From NCBI GenBank assembly GCA_002633005.1, contig NMRA01000364.1, forward strand, positions 1-55,223: a stretch of 55,223 bases of DNA, written 5' to 3'. Below the pieces are notes generated by a model, which was given only the letters and a program-made list of their open reading frames with translations, did not search any database and was not told the origin of the DNA. This document shows, piece by piece, positions 32,601 through 41,900 of this stretch (position 1 is the first letter of the stretch; each line of letters begins with the position of its first letter). Source of the stretch: Phoronis australis (Eukaryota; Phoronida; Phoronidae). Made by a program: the position numbers and the translations under genes.

Positions 32601-35008
32601 AATATTATCACGACACCACATTTGGAGACGGGTATGTAGATTCAGGAATGGCCTCCCTTGTATTGGCACTGCAATCAATTTATTTTTAGAGAACTGCCCT
32701 AGTCTTTACAACAAAGTCAAATCGACAGTGCAATGCATCAGAACAGTCTAGAATTTGAAGATGCTCTTTTTGGATGGCCAAATCCCAAGTGTTAGTTCCT
32801 ATACATATGTAAGAGACAGTAAGACTGATTCGTCTCTTAAAATTTTAGGATACACTCGATTTTTGATTAATTGAAAATACTCAAAGTTTACCATGTAAAA
32901 TACATGTTTGTTTCGATGCAAGTGTTAGAAGATTCTTAAGAAGGTATGAAAGATCGAAAAGCAAAACAGTGAATCTTAATCACATTGTGTGCGTATTGAT
33001 TTTTTGTTTAAAAAGCAACAAGTGCTTCCCAATTACACCTATGAAAGATTCGTAAATGTGTCATCAAACTAACTGGCGGCATTCTGGTTACAACTTCAAG
33101 GATAATATTAAGTGCTTGGAAAGTTCGTCCCACGTTTTACCATCAAGTAGCACTCACAAATTCAGAAGTCTATGAATTAGCATTTTAATTTCAAAAAATA
33201 ACAAACTGCATTTTTATGACTGAATGAAACCTATAGAAATTGACATAGTAATTTGATTACTTTCATAGTGTGTTCTATTCCATGTTTAATTTACAGAATT
33301 ACCAATCTTTAAGTAAATTTTCATGATGGAAATGTCTAATGGGAAACTTTTTACTTTTATAAAATACAATAGTTTGTGACAAGAAAAAGAAATGAACTAA
33401 AAGGCCCCAAAAATTGTCACAGAAATGGTGTTACAAGCTTCCCACTGCATACTGCCGTCGTGGGTGCTAACCTGCACGGTTAGCGTTCCGTAGACCTAGT
33501 TTCTTGCGAGAAAAGCAAGATCTCGCAAGACCTCCTAAAATCATACGAGTGAAAGGCGTGTGTTCCACAAGTATGCTAGGCCGGGAGTTCACTAGCCAAT
33601 CGTATCAGAATGGCAGCCGCTGAAATGATTGGTCGGTGACGTTGGAATGTTGAATTATGGGATTGACTTCACTGTTTCCGTTCCATGAATATTTTTTGCA
33701 CCAAGTGTCAGCTCATGTTTACGGAACGCAGCCCTGATACTCCCCATTGTGTGAGTTTTTAAGACCCCGTGCTCGTGGTTTTCCATGTGCAGGGCTGTAG
33801 ATGTTATACGCGATTATGCTAATATGGTATGGCGGCTGACGAATTACGAAACCCGCAAGTGGAGATATTTAGCTTTAACTGATCCATTCTAAATGGCATC
33901 ATGGATAGCAACTAGTTTTTTGTGGCCTGAAGGACCAATTGATAAACGCTTTTGTTTCTAACGAAAATTGCTCAACTCGTTTACTGCATATCTGAACCGT
34001 GGTAAAGACTAGGGCGCTTTCCATTGCAAGTCGTCCCGGAAAACTAATTTAACGGGATTATCGGTCTCATGGGTTTATAAATTTTGTCTGACATGATTCA
34101 CCCCGGGCTATATTATCCAGAAAGCCACAGACCATTGCTCGAACAGTGAATTACTGGACTTGAAATTGCAATGCTTTGAAAAGAACATGTCGTGTATTAT
34201 TTTTCCAGAGCAAAATTAGTATATCTCTTCCTCTGCTGGTATTTGGGGTAGCTGCACTGAGCGTTGGTTTCCTTACGATGACTCTACCAGAAACGTTTAA
34301 TTTACCACTACCAGATTCCTTCAGCGACGCCGAGGCTCAAGTCGTCTCATCAATCATACCGTGCAGGAATAAAAGACAAAAGTAAGGCAATAAAATGCGT
34401 ATACATTTTGCTGGCAAACATATCCCAAAGAGAAATCAGAATTTCCGTTTATGCCGAGAAAATGGCTGCAGAAATAGTAATGGTATTGTTAATTAACTCT
34501 CTGCGAGTTTCGTTCCATGCTGGCAACATCAATGGGACACTCTCTTGTGAGTTTTAGTTCTTGAGCCTTCGAGCCAAAGTGTTGCAAAAGCTCTGTCTTC
34601 ATGACTCTAACAGTCCGACAGTTGGACTGTATAGGCAGTTCGAAAGGTGATGGAACACAATCTACACTATTTAGTTAGTCATATAAGACAGTTGCCGTTT
34701 ACTAAGTGGCCTACGATTAATCACAGTGAATAGAGTACCGTAACATTTCATCCTGTTTCTTTCCGTTGACTAATTTTGAGTTTCTCGGTATAGACAAAGG
34801 CGAACAAATGTTCGTGCTCAGCACCTTGGCGCCCGCTATGAGGACTAAATTGCAGGATTAACCCATGAAATTGTTTTAGTTGCAATTGTTGAATAAACAT
34901 CATAAACATAGCATCAAATATTCATTCCACAGAATGCGAAATGGTCACTGCCGTAAACAGGATGAAGGGACAATGAAGCACATCTTCGAAGAATGCCGTG
35001 TTGATTGA
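20147..35008 (+). CDS. SLC22-family organic ion transporter, gene 1 (multi-exon)
   Basis: Plasma-membrane MFS transporter of the SLC22 (organic cation/carnitine/anion) family. Coding exons: 20147-20643, 20920-21074, 22029-22200, 26118-26462 (or 28627-28971), 30925-31139, 31984-32162, 34209-34385. All junctions are GT-AG with matching phases, giving 579 residues with one copy of exon 4. The order is as in the family: FGLFQK at the N-terminus, TM1, a large Cys- and N-glycosylation-rich loop, the motif SDRYGRR after TM2, ESPHWLLMKGR after TM6, VEIPAYLL near TM8, FPTEVRGFGVG between TM10 and TM11, then LPETFNLPLPDS. Residue ~509 (SISRLGG-like ISRLGG) is Arg, as in OATs and OCTNs, where the classical OCTs have Asp; this argues for anionic or zwitterionic substrates but does not prove it. 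A shared eighth exon (34933-35008) may extend the C-terminus. A tandem paralog follows at 38444. Confidence 0.93.
20920..21074 (+). CDS. SLC22 gene 1 exon 2
   Basis: Acceptor ttactttcag. The first base completes Arg of the MFS motif SDR-YGRR. Encodes TM3 and the start of TM4 (SPTYAVLVILRFPGG). Donor GTAAGT, phase 1; 155 nt, the same as in gene 2. Confidence 0.93.
22029..22200 (+). CDS. SLC22 gene 1 exon 3
   Basis: Acceptor ttccag; encodes LEFTGTSWRSVLGVG and TM5-TM6 up to VLYC; donor GTAAAA. 172 nt, as in gene 2. A related upstream run (AAAATGTCGCTCTAG, 21975-21990) looks like a duplicated but unused acceptor context. Confidence 0.9.
23600..23839. mobile_element. hAT-like MITE in intron 3 of SLC22 gene 1
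   Basis: Left end CAGAGGCGGATCTAC; the right end reads CAGTGGCAGATCTAC on the other strand, two mismatches in 15. Flanks ATAGCAGT and TAGCAACT are similar but not identical, so the target duplication is eroded or absent. The interior has G/C-runs and is non-coding. Confidence 0.7.
24355..25102. mobile_element. 748-bp insertion present only in copy 1 of the duplicated block
   Basis: Absent from copy 2, where CAAATAA joins GGGTTTTT directly at 27641. The insertion is flanked by ATAA on both sides. It contains an inverted repeat TAGATTATTACATG (24358 onward) and its complement about 75 bp later, a tRNA-like SINE head (24941-25015) and a perfect 16-bp palindrome ATCTCACTAGTGAGAT (25029-25044). 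Confidence 0.7.
24941..25015 (+). mobile_element. tRNA-derived SINE head
   Basis: A-box-like GAGTGGTGTAGTGGTAAAG and B-box GGGTTCGAATCC are well formed, but the acceptor arm does not pair and the T-stem has mismatches. It is therefore a tRNA-derived SINE or tRNA relic rather than a working tRNA. Confidence 0.55.
26118..26462 (+). CDS. SLC22 gene 1 exon 4a
   Basis: Acceptor ttttttcag; encodes CFVLESPHWLLMKGRYRQA, the conserved cytoplasmic segment after TM6, then a poorly conserved hydrophilic loop and LLFRLLVLWYIW at the start of TM7. Donor GTAAGT. 345 nt with phase 2 at both ends, so it can be skipped or swapped in frame with exon 4b. Seven residues differ from 4b. Confidence 0.9.
27142..27177. 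other. Assembly gap (36 N) between the two copies of the duplicated block
   Basis: Copy 1 ends with GCTACAAAATA at the gap and copy 2 begins immediately after it, which is typical of two allelic contigs placed in tandem. Confidence 0.95.
28627..28971 (+). CDS. SLC22 gene 1 exon 4b (second copy of exon 4)
   Basis: Same length (345 nt), phases and splice sites as exon 4a. It differs at 11 nucleotides by hand count, seven of them amino-acid changing (for example FVLES to FVVES, GVEA to GDKA, SKLV to TRLV). It is either an allele of 4a or a true duplicated, possibly mutually exclusive, exon. Confidence 0.85.
29498..29555. repeat. 29-bp tandem duplication
   Basis: ATTGCCCCGCTGAATTTCAG plus nine bases occurs twice in a row here, once in the other copy of the block (about 26988). 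Confidence 0.9.
30925..31139 (+). CDS. SLC22 gene 1 exon 5
   Basis: Acceptor tttttgcag; encodes TM7 to TM9, including FYGLSLYS, SGDDYINFALSGVVEIPAYLL and KTWSHRLPLA. Donor GTACGT, phase 1. 215 nt, as in gene 2. Confidence 0.92.
31984..32162 (+). CDS. SLC22 gene 1 exon 6
   Basis: Acceptor attttag; encodes TM10-TM11 with HIFPTEVRGFGVG and ISRLGGITAPY. Donor GTAAGA, phase 0. 179 nt, as in gene 2. The Arg in ISRLGG aligns with the position that is Arg in OAT/OCTN members and Asp in OCT1-3. Confidence 0.93.
32163..34208 (+). other. Intron 6 of SLC22 gene 1
   Basis: AT-rich; contains a poly-G run with an N near 32240-32256 and no recognised element or gene. Confidence 0.6.
34209..34385 (+). CDS. 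SLC22 gene 1 exon 7 (terminal if intron 7 is not spliced)
   Basis: Acceptor ttattttccag; encodes TM12 (LPLLVFGVAALSVGFLTM), LPETFNLPLPDSFSDAEAQ and a basic tail ending KRQK then TAA. The TAA is embedded in a potential donor AA|GTAAGG at 34382, and the same arrangement occurs in the paralog. Confidence 0.9.
   Translation, partial: SKISISLPLLVFGVAALSVGFLTMTLPETFNLPLPDSFSDAEAQVVSSIIPCRNKRQK
34933..35008 (+). CDS. Possible exon 8 of SLC22 gene 1 (alternative C-terminus)
   Basis: Acceptor attcattccacag precedes 34933. Joined to exon 7 at 34381, the frame stays open for 25 further residues (MRNGHCRKQDEG...EECRVD) to TGA at 35006. The homologous segment 54278-54353 of gene 2 has the same length, phase, acceptor and stop position with no indels, about 72% nucleotide identity by eye. 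It could instead be conserved 3' UTR. Confidence 0.5.
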
Positions 35009-35280
35009 TCATGAATCCAGTGTGACTACGACTAAGATCATTCAACGTGCCTCTACAGAGTACATGTACCGCTTGGTCTGGCAAAACCGGAAGGTCCGAA
35101 AACTTAAAATTGTAAATTATTTTATAAGTCTGCAACTGCACCATCACCACAATACTGTTAGACTAGTAATGTTTTGTATTTGTAAGTGTGTGACCTCCAT
35201 GATAACCTGTTCGATCATTGAAACCCGTAAGCACAACGAGTTCCACGAAACTTGATTCTAAACACAATCGATGTTAAGCC

Positions 35281-35286
35281 AATAAA
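35281..35286 (+). terminator. Polyadenylation signal, SLC22 gene 1
   Basis: AATAAA about 270 nt after the exon 8 stop; the homologous region of gene 2 has AATAAA at 54492. Another AATAAA overlaps the start of intron 7 at 34389-34394, suiting an unspliced short form. Confidence 0.5.
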
Positions 35287-35299
35287 TGAGTCCATTGAT

Positions 35300-38230
35300 T
35301 AGATATGAAAACAACAACGATTATCAATGTAGTTCTCGAGGTTTTAAAACATCTCCTATTCGCCGTAATTAACACATTTTTGTTTCGCTTGATCTCCCTA
35401 TAAATACATCGGAGCATTAGGGTAACTAAAAAATAAAAAAATCGTCGACTTTTTCGTTATGACGTCTTGCTGTCTTGTGTTGACCGCACGCCTTATAATA
35501 TCTCGTTATAACGATGGTCGACATGTTTTATTTTTCAGGTGGCCCTAAAGACCTAGTAGCACTGACATGTTTTAACCCCTATTAGATATGTTGTAAAGAT
35601 GCCGTCAGTACCTACAGGTTAATCCTAACGAAATCCGTAGGCCAAAATTTCATCAATATCCTCTGACACTTGTCATGAACTGGAGCCCAGTGATACTCCA
35701 CCATTTTAGATTTGCCGCCAAGTCGGAAGTGAGATTCAGTAAGAAACGATTGAATACAAGGCCGACTATTCGACTGAGCTAAAGCCTGTTTTCAAGAAGT
35801 GATTAACTCTGGTAAACAGTTTAAGCATAACAATGAACACGCAATATCAAAACAGTTAAGTAAAATTGTCATACAGTTAGACTATTATGACAATTAAACT
35901 TGCGAAAATATTGAAAATAAACTTAGACAAGGAAACTAGGAAACCGGTTTTCTCCGGCGACTTTGCCAGGCGGCTGATGGCCAACAATTAACGACGGAAT
36001 ACCAACTGGTGATGGCGCCATAACTTCGGAAAGAAAACTTGGTATGGTAAACAAAATCTAAGGAACCCCGGTCCCGTGTCTAAGCCCAAAACAAGTACAG
36101 TGAAGACGTGTGCACGTGGTGGCGGTGTGACCGATAAACTTCCGACCAAGTATGGTCATTTATGCCCACACACGGAATTCGTCATGTTTCCACAGGGCCA
36201 CTTTTCAGTATAGGTGGCGTTGTGTACTTCGGTGTCGCTGTAGGACTACGTTGACCGCACAGACAGTGACCTGTATCGCACGTTATGACATGGATGACGA
36301 ATCTCTATCGATCGCACCCTGTGAGTTTGTGACCTCATGATATTGTAATAACTGTTTGCCAAGATTCTTTGTGCTTGAATACCACTCAGTCATGAAATAA
36401 AGTCTCCTGTTTGTATTTTAGTTTGATATTGTCCTGACAACATGATTTGATGCATAGGACCTCCTTGTTCTTTGCAAGATTAGAGAAACGCATACCCGAA
36501 GAGCGAGTCTGTATGAACAATAAATTTAGGAAACAGAGAAAGTACTCCAGCTTTTACGCAGGCTTTCAGTACATAAACGATGTTCTGTGTATCGTTGACC
36601 AAGTATGGCATAAATCTGATTCATTACATAAATAACTCTTTACAATTGTCTCATATGGTAGTTAACAAAACAACAGACGAGAAATATTATTCAAGTGGGG
36701 TAATCAACAATTGGTCGGACTTCGAAACCTCTTGCCTGGACCTTAAAAACCAGCTGGCTGCCGGGACTGCAATTGGCCGGTGCTCTTTCTAACTTGGTAG
36801 TCAGACCTCAAAACGCGATGCCCGGTACCTAGTCAAAACCAGATGGCCGCACAAAAAAACTCGTTCGGGCCAGACCTAAAACTGGTTGGCCGGTGCTCAA
36901 ACACAACAGCCTAACAAATCGCCGATTTTGAACAAAAAACAAACGGGTACGAATCATGTCACTTGAATCCTTCGAGACTTTCAAAGTGAGTCTCTCTGAA
37001 CGGTCCGGCCGTCGCGTCGTGTTTGACCACCGGGCACCAGGTTGTAGCACCAGCCATCGCGTTTTGGGTCCAGCCAACTATTTTTTGGGTGAGGCCATCG
37101 CGTTTTGAAGTCCGGAAGACACATTTCATCACCGTCCATTTGGTTTTTGCGGTGCCGAGCCGACTGGTTTTGAAATCACTCGACCGATTGTTAATTCCCC
37201 TTGTAGACTACGCCGGTGCAGCGTTGTAGTTGCAAATCATGAAATCAAAGTCACAACTAATAGTCAGACTTGCGGTGACTATGTGACTGAGACGAGATCT
37301 CGTTACTAGCCACAACCAGCCCCTACCCACTAGAATTATCAAGGTGTCGAGATGTAATAGGGACCGGGCGCTGAACAAACAAAAAACCGCTTCGAGAGAA
37401 CAACAGGATGATAGACCCGGCGAAGCCCGCATGGATTGTTTCGCCCTCTCGGCCTTCTGTTACTGAACAGTTACAAAATGTTCTGGTTTGTGGCGATCTG
37501 ACGTGGCGGACTGATGCCTTAGCGGTCTGGTGTGGCGGCCTCATATGGCAGTCTCACGTGGCAGTCTGTCTCTGCTCTATTATCCAGTTCATTATCTTGA
37601 TGTGACCACCCAACTGACGACCCTTACAATCAGGCTATTAGTTGTTCTTGTACAATGTACGATGAAAATTCGTGCGTAATTAACACTCCGTGAACCCATA
37701 AGCTGCTCTTGTTAAAAACAAACAAAAAACGCCAATTCAAGTGGAATGTAAATGTTCATTGTAGTGGACATATGAACAGTTTTGTACACGTGACACTACA
37801 ACGAGATACCCAACATACAAATTCCTTGTTTACTCAATTAGTTTTATTACAGTTTCTGTTTACCACATGGATCCTGTTCAACACTCGGTCTCAAAAAGCG
37901 TCACAAAATACGTCAGCGTTGTCCCATGTCAACACGAGCCAACGGCTTCAAATGTCTAATGCAATACTGTAATAAATCATCAATCCTTATGATTGGTTGA
38001 TTTATTACAATGATGTTATATTTAGATAACTGTTATTATTCCTGACTTCTGATTGGCTGATGAATTACATAAAGAAAGTCTGGAATAATGACAATAAGTA
38101 TTCATTACTATAAATATTTACTGTTGTCATTATCCGTGATTTCTGCTTGGCTGATTAATAACTGTCATAATTATTTATTGCTGTCGTAAATATTTATGAA
38201 TGCCATTCTTTTTATTACTAGCTGCGGATT
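35300..38230. other. Intergenic region between the SLC22 genes
   Basis: No supported gene. Includes an inverted motif pair, CCTCAAAACGCGATG near 36808 and CATCGCGTTTTGAAGTCC near 37097, within a degenerate CGGCC-rich stretch. Around 37980-38200 ATTGG/CCAAT pentamers recur (GATTGGTTGATTTATTA, GATTGGCTGATGAATTA, GCTTGGCTGATTAATAA), a diverged repeat. Confidence 0.4.
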
Positions 38231-38285
38231 GACTAAAGAATTATTGTAATATATCGGACCTATATGTTACACATGGCCAACGATA

Positions 38286-38443
38286 CACGTGTCGGATGCT
38301 AAACACAACACGAGTCGGATTGGTCAGTCTGTGACAAAGGTCGGCGGGTATTTATGTGTTTTGGACGTCAACTTTTTTCATACAGTCATTTACTTAATGG
38401 TACCCTGTAATTCTATATTGACGGTGAACGAACGTCGGGAAAG
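38286..38443 (+). promoter_or_regulatory. Candidate promoter of SLC22 gene 2
   Basis: E-box CACGTG at 38286-38291, an inverted CCAAT box (ATTGG) at 38319-38323 and a TATA-like TATTTAT at 38349-38355, about 90 bp before the ATG at 38444. Spacing is suitable; activity is inferred. Confidence 0.4.
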
Positions 38444-38937
38444 ATGACGAAACTAACGCACTTTGGAAATACAGTGGAATCTGCAGGAGAATTTGGGTTA
38501 TTTCAAAAGTTGACTTTCGTCTTATTGTCTCTTATGGCAATTCCTAGTACTATGGTGACTTTAAATTACGCATTCACGACTGCTACGCCAAATTTTCATT
38601 GCTTGAAAAATGCAAATGAAGAGGAAAATGTCACGTATCATAAAAATGAAACTGTCTTTCATGTCAACGCTGATGCAGTGGATATCTTTAATGCTGGATT
38701 TAGAGCAAGTGATCATTGTTTTGAGATCTCTCCTAAGGACAGTCATGCTGGACATCGTCTTCAAGATGAACGACAACTGTGTTCAACGTGGGTATTCGAC
38801 AAATCCCAATACATCAACACCATTGCCACTGAATGGAATTTGGTGTGTGACGACAGTTGGCTTTTGGCTACTTCCCAGGCTGTGTACGTGTGTGGTGACA
38901 TGGTTGGTGGTATTGTGTCAGGTTGCTTGGCAGACAG
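38444..38937 (+). CDS. SLC22 gene 2 exon 1
   Basis: Encodes the N-terminus, TM1, the glycosylated Cys-rich loop and TM2 up to SGCLAD. Donor AG|GTTTGT identical to gene 1, phase 2. The start context AAAGATGACG is shared with gene 1. Confidence 0.92.
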
Positions 38938-41900
38938 GTTTGTATGACCTTGAGGTCGTTGAACTGAACTTAATCAAAATAATAGAACTCAAGCCCTGGA
39001 ATGCCAACTCCGATCTCGCGGCCTCTGAGGTTGCACCGCGCATGCTACTCCAGGCACCTACCCAGGGACACAGGTCGATGCTTATAAAGAATGACCAGTA
39101 TAATTGTCATGTTTGTTGATTGACTTTGCCGAGAAATCGATGATTGTAATCGTAGCTCAAAAGTCTCGCTTGATGAACAATAATAACAAAATGGCGATGA
39201 GGCAATGAAATTTGACTTGATTTGATAACTGCAACTCTCGCCCAAAACCCAGACGAACAGAAAGTTGGAAATTCTCAGTGTAAACTCTCTCGGCTAGTCT
39301 CGGGGTCGTCCGTTCTAATAATAGAATACTTAGGTCACGTGCGGGGGTTGGCATTCCAGGGCTAGAGTTCTATGATTAAAACACATAACTCTGGGATAGA
39401 GTTCAAAGACGCAAACTAATTTTGTTTTAAATAACTTATTACTGCTGGTTTCTTCGGCTTGGAAATAGGTCCTAATGACTGAAATTGCTTGAGTCCATCG
39501 CAATACTTGGCGCAAAAGATGCGCACCCGGCGTGACATTTAAAGAGGGTTTAAACCCGCCTTTCATGACAAACCATTCACCATTGCAATACTAGTTTCGA
39601 ACTGCTCCTGAGTTAAACCAGTTGTAATTTCTGGGCTTGGGAAGAACTTATTCGCCGAGCATCGTTTACTATGACGTAAGCCAACACTGCGCCAACAGAG
39701 TAGAGCGACGTCTTTCGTGAAAGTGGTCAAGCTTGTTGTTGAGCAACAACGCAATTTTTTACAAGACCCAAAATCACTTCTTATCTGCTAGAGTAACGAA
39801 CACGTTGAGACCATTTTTACAGCGGTTAGTGGTCTAAATGGAAACTTACTAATCTCGGAGGGAAGGCGAGGTTATCGCCCCTTTAAGCAACTTTGTAAAC
39901 CTGGAATGTGTTAAGACTTTAAAAGGAGTTGACCTATCGCAAGCTCCGCCCAACCTTGCGTAATGTCGACTAACAAACAATAAGTTTTAGTCTGCAACGT
40001 GTTGTTTGTCGGGTATAATGACGGCTTGGAAACAAAATCCTGGCGATAGGTCAATAACCGAACAAAAGTTCAATCGTGTAAGTACCAGCATATTGCTGCC
40101 TTGTAATTTACACAAATTAGTATCAGCAGTTAAGAGTATATTCTCAGATAATTTGAACTAAAGCGAGTTTTAATAATTTCCGAGTATGTTGAACGTAAGA
40201 TCAAATTTATGACTTCAGTCACTTAAGGAAACAAACCTTGGGTCTCAAGCAATTACGTAATAACATTGATAATGTTTCTTCCAAGCCCAGAAATAACCTG
40301 GTTATAACATAGCCGGATCAACAATCTAGAATTTTCAATTTGTTGACTTGGACCCCCCTTTTAAAAAAAATCTTTGATCCGCCCTACTTTATAAAAAATC
40401 CTGAACTCACCCCTGTACAACGGCAAGTAATATGAAGCAAGAGAGACGGAGCGCTAATTTCTATACAGTGAAGTCTGTTGCAGATCATCTGTAATAGAGT
40501 TTCGAAAGATTTTATGCTTTATATTGCATAGAGAAGAAAAGTGTGTTTATATTCTTTATTTCCATTTTACGTCTCCAGTCTCGTGGTTGACGAGTATTTA
40601 CAAATGATAACTGCTTTATTTTGCACAATATCACAACTATTTCTTTAAATGGAATAGTAGACTAGTAAGATTCTCACCATAACAACAGCTCAATCGCAAC
40701 CGTTTTTGATGTTGCGTTTAGAAAAAATATAGATGCTGATTATCCTGATAATGCATAGTTTCCATGAGTGTTAATTACTATTTCCCCGATGTATCTTCAC
40801 TATCCATGGATCAATAAGAGGCCCGGATTTATTTCCATCGGGTAAACAGAAACAGATGTCATACTTGGTGTTGTTCAGGTCATTCGTGTTTTGCTCAATG
40901 AAAGTGAACAGCAGAGGTCAGCGACCGACTGGTTACTAAGCTGTTATGAGGCTTTCCTTTTATATATACTCGAGCGCATTCATTCATTCAGCCGACTAAC
41001 TGGTTCCATAGAACTCTAGGACTTCTATGTTGTGATTCGCGTATCGACCAGTCGATACATGTACGCGGAATAATGTCTAGTGGGATATTACTTCACCTAC
41101 GCTAATCGAGGTGTATTTATCCCATACGCTTCGAATTCCTGAGTTTCTTTCATTTTTTCGTCAGATTTTTTAAATACTTCACCCAGATTGTTCCCTTGGC
41201 GGATCACATCCTATATGAGTATGCTTGCGCGTTAAGTTAAAGTTTTCTTTAGTAAAAGAATGAGTTTCAAATGCAACAATTTCTTACTTTCAGTTCTGTT
41301 CCAGATATTACGATTGAGACCTGATTGTATGTTGTTATTTACACTGCTATAACTTTTAACTGTTTTCCGAAAGTTTGGTGATCGAACCAGCTAACGACGT
41401 CGAGTCGACATTGACCTACCTTTTGAACTTTCTATGTCAGAGGTCACTGTTGAAGTAGTGCGGGAGGTGAATACGGAAAACTTTATTACATGGCCGTATT
41501 AACCTCGACAGATTCAACGCGTATGTGATAAAAGCCCTTGACCTCCACCAGGTAAAAAAGTCATCTCAAACCTTATTTAGTAGCCTACATTCTAACTCAT
41601 GTATCAAGAAAACCGGCTTTGTCAACTTGTAAAAGTATATATTTTCTGAAAGAAAAAAGATCAGGGATTACAAAAATTTATTTGGTATTTATGTGCCGTT
41701 ATTATTATTACGTTAATATTTTTTAAGTCAAAATTTCATGTTTAAGAAAGACACATTCATAGCAGAATAACCCCTGGACCCCTGGATCTATTTTAATAAA
41801 ACCCTTTTGAATGAAAAGTTCACTAATTGCCTCAAAAGCTCTTTTAAGAATTTTCGATTAGTCTTTAAATTTGGTTTCTATGACAAGTCAACACGCAAAA

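Noticed and set aside
40340-40420. Third hAT-like MITE (GATCCGCCC and C-runs)
   Set aside because: Only a decayed G/C-rich end is recognisable; no paired terminus or flanking repeat.
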